Below, in pieces: positions 15,580-22,315 of a stretch of DNA of 34,020 nucleotides. The notes below the pieces were generated by a model. It searched no databases, had not been told where the DNA came from, and was given only the letters and a program-made list of their open reading frames with translations. The stretch is from Solobacterium sp. (GTDB lineage Bacteria > Bacillota_I > Bacilli_A > Erysipelotrichales > Erysipelotrichaceae). The translations under genes were made by a program, and so were the position numbers. The stretch is taken from positions 1 to 34,020 of the forward strand of contig JAKVKC010000024.1 of NCBI GenBank assembly GCA_022486705.1, written 5' to 3'. Numbering within the stretch: the first letter of the stretch is position 1; each line of letters opens with the position of its first letter.

Positions 15580-16567
15580 AAGAATGGATCATGCGGGAGA
15601 AGAGGGGCAGGATCATATGCAGATCGCGCAGTCTGCCATGATAATTGTGATCTTCTCCTTCACTGATGCCATAGGCACAGTTCACACCGGTCCCGCTTGG
15701 TTCGCCGAACGTATAGAGATCCGGCAGCTGCAGCATATCATCGATCTGTCTTTCTGCGATCGGCTCAGCAAAGTCTTCACTTCCCGTCGTCATATAGACA
15801 AAGAAGCTGCTGACGTCATACCCTTGGTCCTGCACACAGGAAGCGAGAATATCACTGATAGAAGAAGTTTGCCGGCTCCAATACAGAGAACCGGATGCGG
15901 GATAATAATAGCGGACATAGCGCATGGCATGCAGGAAGATCTGCCAGGTGGTAACAGCGCCCATGGAAAAGCCGCCGAACATGCGATGATCGCGTGAAGC
16001 GATGAGACCTGCTTCATCTGTGCTTGCGGCATACGTGCTGTATGTGCTCTCTGCCTGCGGCATCAGATCCTGGGTGAATTCAGTGACAAAGGCAGAAGTC
16101 AGATCCATATCATAGTTGTCTGTTTCTTCATCGGTATTCTGATCATAATAGGTCGCTGAGACAGCAATCATCGGTGCCATACCATCTTGGATCAGAGCAT
16201 CCAGACAGTATTTGATCTCGCTCGGTTCTTCTTGAGAGCCAAGCCAATCTTCTGCATTGCCGCTGTGACCATGCATGAGATACAGGATATCGTATTGCTT
16301 GGAGGAGTCATAGCCATAAGGGAGATAGACCATGGCATATTTTGTTTCTGATGAATTGCCGCCATCATAGTTCTGCGTCTGATAAAAGAATTTTTCTACG
16401 GTGCCAGCTTGGCTGCGTGGCTCGGTATCCGCTGCCGGAACATCTGGAACTGCCTGGACAAAATCATATGCTGTTTCTTCTGAAGGAACGGCCGCCTGTT
16501 CTGTCGGCGGGGCAGAGGCACAGCCAAGCAGCAGCGAAGAGGACAGCAGGATCGGAAGCTTTTTCAT
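15578..16567 (-). CDS. Surface lipoprotein esterase (esterase D / feruloyl-esterase type), copy 2
   Basis: A 329-residue lipoprotein: signal peptide with LLGC, lipidated Cys16, an acidic Ser/Pro linker, then an alpha/beta hydrolase of the putative esterase family (PF00756). The oxyanion region is LYLMHGHSG (about 95-103), the nucleophile is Ser201 in GGFSMGAVT, and the catalytic His is probably that of GEDHNYHGR near the end. Family members remove acetyl or feruloyl groups from polysaccharides or act on other esters. Its start overlaps the stop of the upstream paralog by 4 nt (ATGA), so both are coupled. Confidence 0.85.
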   Translation of the reverse strand: MKKLPILLSSSLLLGCASAPPTEQAAVPSEETAYDFVQAVPDVPAADTEPRSQAGTVEKFFYQTQNYDGGNSSETKYAMVYLPYGYDSSKQYDILYLMHGHSGNAEDWLGSQEEPSEIKYCLDALIQDGMAPMIAVSATYYDQNTDEETDNYDMDLTSAFVTEFTQDLMPQAESTYSTYAASTDEAGLIASRDHRMFGGFSMGAVTTWQIFLHAMRYVRYYYPASGSLYWSRQTSSISDILASCVQDQGYDVSSFFVYMTTGSEDFAEPIAERQIDDMLQLPDLYTFGEPSGTGVNCAYGISEGEDHNYHGRLRDLHMILPLFSRMIHS

Positions 16568-17715
16568 GAACTGCTTCTTTCATTGATCTTGCGTGACAGG
16601 ATCGGCAGCCCATTGTAGAGATATTGGAATACGGCCTGCCAAGAGTGTTCTTCATATTCACTGTAGCCATACGTACAGTTGTATCCATTATCGCTGGAGC
16701 TGCCGAAGAGAAAGATACTGCTCTGCATTTCCATGGAACGGATCTGGTCTTCCAGAAGAGGTTTAGCTTCATCATAGCCGCCGGTCGCGGTATAGATATA
16801 GAAATCATTTTTCGTATATCCTTGGGCTGCCAGTGCATCTGCCAGCATGGTACCGGCCCAGGCGGGCTCATCCCGTTCCAGCTTGCCGGCATCCGGTCCC
16901 CAATACAGCATGCCGGAGATCGGCAGATAATAGCGGCAGTAGGCCATGGACTGCATGAAGGCATACCATGTGGTGACCCCGCCCATAGAGAAGCCGCCGA
17001 AGATGCGGTGATCGCGCGAAGCAATCAGATCAGAAGGATCGGTACTGGCCGCATACGTGCTGTAGCTGCTTTCAATGGCCGGCATCAGATCATTCTGGAA
17101 TTCCTGTGAGAAGGCCTTGGTAATATCGGCGTCTTCATTCTCATTGAACTCTTCTTCATTGTGATCATAGTAGGTCATGCATACAATGATCATCGGATTG
17201 ATCGAACCTTCTTCGATCAGATGATCGATGCAGTTCTTCATCGAGGTCGGCTCTTCCGGACTGCCCAAGAATATTTCAGCGTATCCTGAGACACCATGCA
17301 TCAGATAGAAGATGTCATAGGACTGACTTGGATCATAGCCATATGGCGTATAAACAACAGCATACTTCTTTTCCGGCTGGCCAGTGCCATCATAGTCATA
17401 CGTATCGTAATTGAAGTATTCCAAAGCACCTGGCTGATCGCAGTCTTCATAATATGGGTAGGGTGCTTCTTCGATCTTTTCGGCCGCATCAATGCTTGTT
17501 GGAATGGCATCGCCGTTGATCAGATGCTCGTCTTCATAGTATTCCGGTTCATCGTCGTCATCGGTATCGATCTCTTCCGGTTCGATCTGCGGCAGTGCTT
17601 CGATCGCACTGACTTCTGGGGATTGGGTATAGGAGACGGCGGAAGTGGAGGCACATCCTCCGATCAGAGCCATGCACAGCAGCAGACATGTGATTTTCTT
17701 TGTGTTCTTTAACAT
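16564..17715 (-). CDS. Surface lipoprotein esterase (same family), copy 1
   Basis: A 383-residue paralog of the following gene. The lipoprotein signal ends in LIGGC (Cys21), then a long acidic linker (about 30-100, runs of Asp/Glu/Tyr) precedes the esterase domain. LMHGVSG (138-144) forms the oxyanion loop, the nucleophile is Ser243 in GGFSMGGVTTW, and the late YEEHSW supplies a candidate catalytic His. The two share long stretches such as the SSYSTYAAST region and SRDHRxFGGFSMG, so they arose by tandem duplication and diverged mainly in the linker. No Shine-Dalgarno is seen; a -10-like TACAAT ends 6 nt before the ATG. Confidence 0.85.
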   Translation of the reverse strand: MLKNTKKITCLLLCMALIGGCASTSAVSYTQSPEVSAIEALPQIEPEEIDTDDDDEPEYYEDEHLINGDAIPTSIDAAEKIEEAPYPYYEDCDQPGALEYFNYDTYDYDGTGQPEKKYAVVYTPYGYDPSQSYDIFYLMHGVSGYAEIFLGSPEEPTSMKNCIDHLIEEGSINPMIIVCMTYYDHNEEEFNENEDADITKAFSQEFQNDLMPAIESSYSTYAASTDPSDLIASRDHRIFGGFSMGGVTTWYAFMQSMAYCRYYLPISGMLYWGPDAGKLERDEPAWAGTMLADALAAQGYTKNDFYIYTATGGYDEAKPLLEDQIRSMEMQSSIFLFGSSSDNGYNCTYGYSEYEEHSWQAVFQYLYNGLPILSRKINERSSS

Positions 17716-17721
17716 ACGTAT

Positions 17722-17727
17722 ATTGTA
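17722..17727 (-). promoter_or_regulatory. -10 box of the esterase operon, leaderless type
   Basis: TACAAT is read on the minus strand, then ATACGT, then the ATG at 17715. No Shine-Dalgarno and no good -35 are visible. Confidence 0.45.
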
Positions 17728-17754
17728 AACACTTTAGGTGAAAATGGCATGCAT

Positions 17755-17776
17755 AAGAAAAAGCGCCCGCGGCGCT
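17755..17776 (-). terminator. Terminator of the DUF1269 gene
   Basis: On the minus strand AGCGCC and GGCGCT pair around a 3-nt loop and run into TTTTTCTT. Confidence 0.8.
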
Positions 17777-17781
17777 CTTCC

Positions 17782-18276
17782 TCAATGCATTGCTGTCTGG
17801 AAATTATGACGGATCCTGATTTCTTCTTTCAGATCACTTGCATACGCACGGTGGATCTGATCGGTATAAGCGTGCAGCTGATGATCCAAAGCATCTTCAT
17901 AGGATTCATTGGCAATCAGGATCAAGGCGTCTGCTTCTTTTGGCAGGGTAGTGCAGGCTTCTTTGATCAGTTTCATATCACGCTTGTGCTGCCTGGCATC
18001 ATACAGAAGCCCTGTGAACAGTCCAAGAAAGCTTCCCAATAGGAATCCCCTGAGACCGAATAGGACACCGAATAAGGCGCCCCAGGAGAGGTCGATGAAG
18101 GAATGGCTGGACAGCGTGAACTTTCTCTGTGAGGTCTCAATGAGCTCTTCTCCTTTGACCAGAGCCATCTCATAGATCTCATAGCCATGTGTCCCAGTGC
18201 TGTTATGAATGGCTTCATAAGCTTCTCTGCCATTCTGATCCTGTTTCAGTTCGGCAGTGATGACATTCTCTTTCAT
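17782..18276 (-). CDS. DUF1269-like membrane protein
   Basis: A 164-residue protein with soluble N- and C-terminal parts around one glycine-rich hydrophobic hairpin (about 62-92, GALFGVLFGLRGFLLGSFLGLFTGLLYD). The later ADALILIANE strand matches DUF1269 proteins, where a Gly-rich membrane segment is followed by a helix and a conserved strand. The family function is unknown; such proteins are often stress-associated. AAGGAGG lies 6 nt before the ATG. The segment upstream (18309-18342) holds overlapping palindromes that may be operator sites. Confidence 0.65.
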   Translation of the reverse strand: MKENVITAELKQDQNGREAYEAIHNSTGTHGYEIYEMALVKGEELIETSQRKFTLSSHSFIDLSWGALFGVLFGLRGFLLGSFLGLFTGLLYDARQHKRDMKLIKEACTTLPKEADALILIANESYEDALDHQLHAYTDQIHRAYASDLKEEIRIRHNFQTAMH

Positions 18277-18308
18277 AGCTGTCCTCCTTTTTGATACCTA
18301 CAATGTAA

Positions 18309-18342
18309 AGTCTGTATCTGATATCAGACTGTGCACTGTCTG
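18309..18342. promoter_or_regulatory. Cluster of overlapping palindromes upstream of the DUF1269 gene
   Basis: TCTGATATCAGA (18317-18328) is a perfect 12-bp palindrome nested in AGTCTG...CAGACT. It is followed by CAGACtGTGCACtGTCTG, palindromic except for one position in each arm. No clear promoter boxes were fixed, so regulation of the DUF1269 gene is only suggested. Confidence 0.35.
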
Positions 18343-18453
18343 AAGATCAGGTGAAAATCTGTTAGATACATTACTCAATGGCAAAAAGTCGAAATAATGA
18401 AATGAGGTCTATAGTATAGGTGACGAGAACGGAATCGTCTGGGGTGCAGCAAT

Positions 18454-18657
18454 ATGAGAGCAGTTAGAAATGTGAGAGATGTCTCACGGGCACAAGTATT
18501 GTGCAGCATTAAGAGGTATCACACACTGAAATGTCCATACTGCGGAAAGAAGGCCAGAGTGGCCAAGAATCTCATCTTTGATGAGGACGCCAGAGTACAT
18601 TGCAGCAGATGTGATGCATCCTATCTTCTCAAGGACAATATCATTGGAGAAGAGTAA
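18454..18657 (+). CDS. Zinc-ribbon microprotein
   Basis: A 67-residue basic protein with two CxxC knuckles, CPYC (27-30) and CSRC (50-53), the mark of a small zinc ribbon. Nothing else is recognisable; it could bind nucleic acid or a protein partner. A GGGGTG ribosome site is just upstream. It stands alone between a divergent membrane-protein gene and a strong terminator. Confidence 0.65.
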   Translation: MRAVRNVRDVSRAQVLCSIKRYHTLKCPYCGKKARVAKNLIFDEDARVHCSRCDASYLLKDNIIGEE

Positions 18658-18661
18658 GGGA

Positions 18662-18694
18662 AAAGGAAAGAAGTAAAATTCTTTCTTTTTTTTT
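18662..18694 (+). terminator. Terminator of the zinc-ribbon gene
   Basis: GAAAGAA (18666-18672) and TTCTTTC (18679-18685) pair around GTAAAA, followed by nine T. Confidence 0.88.
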
Positions 18695-18701
18695 GATCTG
18701 C

Positions 18702-18707
18702 TATATT
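18702..18707 (+). promoter_or_regulatory. Extended -10 of the padR operon
   Basis: TGCTATATT begins at 18699; the transcript start is expected near 18714. Confidence 0.6.
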
Positions 18708-18713
18708 GCAATG

Positions 18714-18725
18714 CATACTAGTATG
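18714..18725. promoter_or_regulatory. PadR-type operator at the padR promoter
   Basis: CATACTAGTATG is a perfect 12-bp palindrome. PadR-family regulators are known to bind ATACT/AGTAT-type palindromes, and this one covers the expected transcript start of the padR gene, so negative autoregulation is likely. Confidence 0.65.
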
Positions 18726-18751
18726 TGATACATTACTGGTGGAGGCGGAAT

Positions 18752-19054
18752 ATGGACGCACAGTTTAAGAAGGGCGTGCTGGAATTATGTGTATTATCGC
18801 AGCTGCGCAAGGGCGATGAATACGGCTACGAACTGACCGAGACCATTTCCAATGAACTGTCAGTGACGGCCGGTACTCTGTATCTCATTCTCAAGCGATT
18901 GAAAGATAACGAGTATCTGACAACATACCTGAAGGAATCTCCTTCCGGCCCGGCAAGAAAGTACTATCACATTACAGATACAGGAAAGAAATACCAGGAA
19001 GAACAGAAGGCAGAATGGCTTGCCTTCGTGGAGAAAGCGGAGAAATTATTATGA
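18752..19054 (+). CDS. PadR family transcriptional regulator
   Basis: A 100-residue winged-helix repressor of the PadR family (s subgroup without the long C-terminal domain). It begins MDAQFKKGVLELCVLSQL, followed by GDEYGYELTETI, TAGTLYLILKRL (recognition helix) and GPARKYYHITDTGKK in the wing. ATG 18752 has GGAGG 6 nt upstream, whereas the earlier ATG at 18725 lies inside the operator. Its stop overlaps the next start (ATGA), forming the common padR-DUF1700/DUF4097 pair that often answers cell-envelope stress. Confidence 0.92.
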   Translation: MDAQFKKGVLELCVLSQLRKGDEYGYELTETISNELSVTAGTLYLILKRLKDNEYLTTYLKESPSGPARKYYHITDTGKKYQEEQKAEWLAFVEKAEKLL

Positions 19055-20199
19055 CAAAGCAGGAATATATCAAGGAACTGAAACAGAGACTGAACAGCTA
19101 TCCAAGGGATTTCCAGATGGATATGCTGGATGCCTTTGAAGGACATTTCCAAGAGGGCGAAGAAGAGGGAAAGAGCGAAGCAGAGATCATGGAAGATCTT
19201 GGTTCTATTGACAATGTCATGGACAATATCTCTCTGCTGTATGACAAGCCGAAACAGCAATCGTCCCATGACAGCAGCGATGATCTGAAGCGAGATCTTC
19301 ATGATCTGAAGAACTCACTGAACAATACGATCCGTTCGGCGACGGGCTATGTCAAAGAAAATATCAATAACGGAAATTGGAATTTTGCGGAAGAAGACGA
19401 TGGACCGGCTGAAACGGTGGAGATCCCCGACAGTCAGGATATCCACGAGATCCTGATCAAAGGAAATGACGGCTGCGTGGATGTTGTCCTGCGGCCTTCA
19501 GATATCTTAGGCTATCGCTTCCAATCCCGTTCCAGCATCTTTTCCCAGCGGCAGTCAGAGATCCATTCTTCACGTGACGGGGACAGCTTAGGGCTTGTCG
19601 TGCGCCATGGCAATGCCAAGCTTGTTGTCGATGTTCCGGAAAGGATCCGGTCCATCGGCCTGCAGCTCTCTTCAGGAGATCTAACAGTCTCAAAAATGCA
19701 GCTTGAGACTCTGCACAGTGAACAGGTATCCGGCGACTGTTCCGCGGAGGCATTGCATGCCGAGGTGGGCGATATCCACACGGTCAGCGGCGATATTGAC
19801 ATTGATCAGGCAGATTTCAGGACCCTTGCAGTACAGTCCGTCAGCGGTGATATAGAGCTCAGGGATATCCAAGGCAAGAGCAGCGCCAAAACGGTGTCCG
19901 GTGATATTCAGCTTTCTCATCAAGGCAGTGAAGCTGTCGCCATGGAGACCGTCTCCGGTGATATCGATCTTGATCAGGATGGCAAGGTCACATCGGTTTC
20001 CGCATCCTCTGTCTCCGGCGATATCCGTACGCGGATCTCTGAGACTGACTATACAGCCGAGGTATCTTTGAAGAGCGGCGATCTGGATAATCATACCCAT
20101 CTGTATGCCGAGAAGAGACATAAGAATGACTGGATCATTGGCGAAGGTACAGGAAAAGTATCCCTCATCACAAGATCCGGCGATATCATCATGCGTTAA
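19051..20199 (+). CDS. DUF1700 + DUF4097 protein
   Basis: A 382-residue protein. Residues 1-75 form the DUF1700 helical domain (EYIKELKQRLNSYP, then a KSEAEIMEDLGS turn). A linker with amphipathic stretches follows. From about 125 to the end comes a DUF4097 beta-solenoid in which S-G-D turns repeat about every 20 residues (VSGDC, VSGDI x4, KSGDL, RSGDI). In other Firmicutes the DUF1700 partner usually has membrane helices; none is clear here. The pairing with PadR suggests envelope sensing, but the mechanism is unknown. The start at 19051 overlaps the padR stop by 4 nt. Confidence 0.85.
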   Translation: MTKQEYIKELKQRLNSYPRDFQMDMLDAFEGHFQEGEEEGKSEAEIMEDLGSIDNVMDNISLLYDKPKQQSSHDSSDDLKRDLHDLKNSLNNTIRSATGYVKENINNGNWNFAEEDDGPAETVEIPDSQDIHEILIKGNDGCVDVVLRPSDILGYRFQSRSSIFSQRQSEIHSSRDGDSLGLVVRHGNAKLVVDVPERIRSIGLQLSSGDLTVSKMQLETLHSEQVSGDCSAEALHAEVGDIHTVSGDIDIDQADFRTLAVQSVSGDIELRDIQGKSSAKTVSGDIQLSHQGSEAVAMETVSGDIDLDQDGKVTSVSASSVSGDIRTRISETDYTAEVSLKSGDLDNHTHLYAEKRHKNDWIIGEGTGKVSLITRSGDIIMR

Positions 20200-20211
20200 G
20201 AAAGTCATATC

Positions 20212-20243
20212 CATGATACAGGCACCCCTGCTCATGTATCATG
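20212..20243. other. Long-loop inverted repeat after the DUF4097 gene
   Basis: CATGATACA (20212-20220) and TGTATCATG (20235-20243) form a 9-bp stem with a 14-nt loop and no T-run. It lies 12 nt after the stop and could be an mRNA 3'-end stabiliser or a protein site. Confidence 0.4.
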
Positions 20244-20251
20244 TTATGAAG

Positions 20252-20284
20252 AAAGCGAAGGGACCAAATGCCTCTTCGCTTTTA
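20252..20284. terminator. Terminator between the DUF4097 and GNAT genes
   Basis: AAAGCGAAG (20252-20260) and CTTCGCTTT (20274-20282) pair around a 13-nt loop, ending in TTTTAT. It lies between convergent genes. Confidence 0.75.
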
Positions 20285-20289
20285 TACGT

Positions 20290-20979
20290 TCAGAAATACC
20301 AATGCACAGGTTTCTTGCCAATGACCAGACCTAATGACTCCTGCAGTCTGCGGGAAGCCACGTTATGCACATCGACCTGACCGAAAGGGATCCAATCCCT
20401 TGCCAGCATATCATTGATCATCGCTGCTTCCAAAGCACTTCCGAAATGCTTTCGCTTGCAGAGATCTTCGACAAATAAGATACCGATGCTGCCTTCCGGA
20501 TGCCAGCCGACAAACCCGCGCAGCTTCCTTTCGGCAACAACACCATACATGCCATGTTTGATCCGATCTTTCAGATAGACACGATCCTGCACGGTCTCAT
20601 AATGATTGAAGACATAGTCCAGATCCTCCAGAGTCAGTTTCCGGATCTCTGCTCCTTCCGGCAGTTCACAGCTGAGCGGTTCTTTCTTAGGATAGATATA
20701 GTTATAGTCGTGAAAGTCCTCCATCCATCTGCCGCTCTGCTTGAGCAGTCTGCTGTCAAAGCCATTCACGCATAAGATATCTTTTGAGCTCTTCAGATGC
20801 TTCAGTACCGTGTCTGCACCGTCATCATTTCTTAAGTAGCAGATATATACATTCTCTGTCTTGGCCAATAAGCAGTTGTCATCTAAATAGACAAGGCGCA
20901 GTATTTCTTCTTTCAATGGTGCCAGCAGATTGATATTGTCTGCTTCATTTTCTTCCATTTCTTCAATAATTGTTTTCAT
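20290..20979 (-). CDS. GNAT family acetyltransferase with an extra N-terminal domain
   Basis: A 229-residue protein. Residues 1-100 form a first half typical of two-domain GNATs (short strands and helices, no recognisable active site). Residues 110-229 are the acetyltransferase: AEIRKLTLEDLDYVFNHYE, then GFVGWHPEGSIGILFVEDLC, the K/R-x-x-x-G-S/A acetyl-CoA loop KRKHFGSAL, and VDVHNVASRRLQESLGL, the N-x-x-S-x-x-L-x-x-x-G motif. The substrate is unknown. The ATG at 20979 lacks a ribosome site; a TACAAT box ends exactly 6 nt before it. Confidence 0.8.
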   Translation of the reverse strand: MKTIIEEMEENEADNINLLAPLKEEILRLVYLDDNCLLAKTENVYICYLRNDDGADTVLKHLKSSKDILCVNGFDSRLLKQSGRWMEDFHDYNYIYPKKEPLSCELPEGAEIRKLTLEDLDYVFNHYETVQDRVYLKDRIKHGMYGVVAERKLRGFVGWHPEGSIGILFVEDLCKRKHFGSALEAAMINDMLARDWIPFGQVDVHNVASRRLQESLGLVIGKKPVHWYF

Positions 20980-20985
20980 GAAGAA

Positions 20986-20991
20986 ATTGTA
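20986..20991 (-). promoter_or_regulatory. -10 box of the two-domain GNAT gene, leaderless type
   Basis: TACAAT is read on the minus strand, then TTCTTC, then the ATG at 20979. TTGCTT 18 bp upstream of the hexamer is a possible -35. Confidence 0.5.
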
Positions 20992-21030
20992 TTCTGCAAA
21001 GCACATAGAAAGCAAGTGCATGTCTGCTGT

Positions 21031-21963
21031 CTACTGTATTTTTTCGTCTTCGTGCTTTTCATCTGCGATGCGCTCTACCAATGTACGATCTACTTCATCG
21101 GTGACAGGTGTACGGATCACACGATACTGATCCTGCGGCAGAAGGTCTTCAATAAAGGGAACAGATGGCACATAGGACCATGTTCCGCCGATGCATAGAG
21201 AATGCAGGATCTTCATATATGTCTGGGCATATGCAATGTCGGTGCCGTCATTTTCCTGATAGTGATAAAGAAAATGATTCGTGAATGACATATGTGCAAT
21301 GATCGTTCCCCATTTCTTTTCACCATAATCAAAAGCCAGCCAGTCAGCGTTCATCAGATAAGGGTGTGTTCCCTTCAGACGGTCAATACCGAATGCCTGC
21401 TTATGCAGACTGCGGAAATATGCCGTGATGCGGCCATGTTCACCGCAGCCAATATCCAGAATGGGCTCCCGCAGACTGCTTTCATCGATATGCAGTACCT
21501 TCAGCTGCAGCTGGGCAGAATATTCGGAGCAGACAAATGTTTTCGCTTCTGTATCAGGATTGCGGTTGATGCGGTACGTACTTGGATTTGTTTTCTTCAG
21601 AAAAGAACGGATCCTCTGATAATGCAGCGCTTCCGCAGCTTCACAGGAAAGTCCCTGCTGAATATCATGGCACAGAAGGGCATAGATCTTCTGTATATCT
21701 TTCTTCTGGTCAGAAGTGAAATTGATGTAGGGATTTGCCTGATAGCATGCAAGCAGGAACTGTTCTTCAAGATATGCCGTCAGCTGTTTTTCTTCTTCCG
21801 GCGACAGTATCGTTTGTTCCGCCTGCATTTTTCTGATGATCTCTTTTGTGTGTTCATTGAAATGGATCTGTGTTTCTTCCGTGCAGAACAGATTCTTCAT
21901 TGAATTCTTAAGAAACTGCTGATTACTGATAGCTTTCAATTCCTGTATTCTGCTGTCTTTCAT
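21031..21963 (-). CDS. SAM-dependent methyltransferase-like protein
   Basis: A 310-residue protein with a helical N-terminal half (about 1-165) of unknown role. The C-terminal Rossmann-type half shows class I methyltransferase motif I, PILDIGCGEHGRITAYF, followed by the acidic strand AFGIDR. WGTIIAHMSFTNHF would be motif IV. The target is unknown. The start at 21963 is set by AAGGAG 6 nt upstream; the same frame extends further upstream but with no ribosome site. The gene is separate from the GNAT downstream (51-nt gap), which has its own promoter. Confidence 0.65.
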   Translation of the reverse strand: MKDSRIQELKAISNQQFLKNSMKNLFCTEETQIHFNEHTKEIIRKMQAEQTILSPEEEKQLTAYLEEQFLLACYQANPYINFTSDQKKDIQKIYALLCHDIQQGLSCEAAEALHYQRIRSFLKKTNPSTYRINRNPDTEAKTFVCSEYSAQLQLKVLHIDESSLREPILDIGCGEHGRITAYFRSLHKQAFGIDRLKGTHPYLMNADWLAFDYGEKKWGTIIAHMSFTNHFLYHYQENDGTDIAYAQTYMKILHSLCIGGTWSYVPSVPFIEDLLPQDQYRVIRTPVTDEVDRTLVERIADEKHEDEKIQ

Positions 21964-22200
21964 ACACGCTCCTTCCCGAGAACTTTGGAAAGAATATATC
22001 ATGCGTGAAAACATTGCAATGAAAAATGCTAAGTTCAAGAATTTAGTTGGCAGTACCATATCAAGTACAGTACATTGCTGAATTTCCGTAAAAGTCAAAT
22101 CATAAGTACTTAGATAAATGAAAACCAAGTTCTGAAGCAGATATGCTTCATTGCTTAGAGCTTTTGTATTGTAAAATCCCTGTTTTTGGTGTATTGTTCA
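21964..22200. other. Intergenic region between the methyltransferase and DEAD-box genes
   Basis: AT-rich spacer holding the divergent promoters. No gene is supported. The minus-strand frame continuing from the methyltransferase has ATG codons but no ribosome sites, and no fixed plus-strand promoter could be chosen for the helicase. Confidence 0.5.
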
Positions 22201-22225
22201 TCGGTCTTTTAAAATAACTGATGAG

Positions 22226-22266
22226 ATACTGACCAGGGCGAAAAAGAGAGCATGGTCAGTATTTTT
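22226..22266 (+). promoter_or_regulatory. Terminator-like attenuator in the DEAD-box leader
   Basis: ATACTGACCA (22226-22235) pairs perfectly with TGGTCAGTAT (22253-22262), followed by TTTTT. No plus-strand gene ends within the preceding 2 kb. The T-run is on the plus side only, so the structure most likely interrupts the helicase's own leader, 50 nt before its start codon. Confidence 0.6.
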
Positions 22267-22315
22267 ATGAAGAGACTGAAATGCATGTACATAGATACAT
22301 ACATATGGAGAAACT

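Noticed and set aside
19720..20195. DNA tandem repeats (GTCTCCGGYGATAT and variants)
   Set aside because: They encode the S-G-D turns of the DUF4097 beta-solenoid; the repeat is at protein level with uneven spacing.
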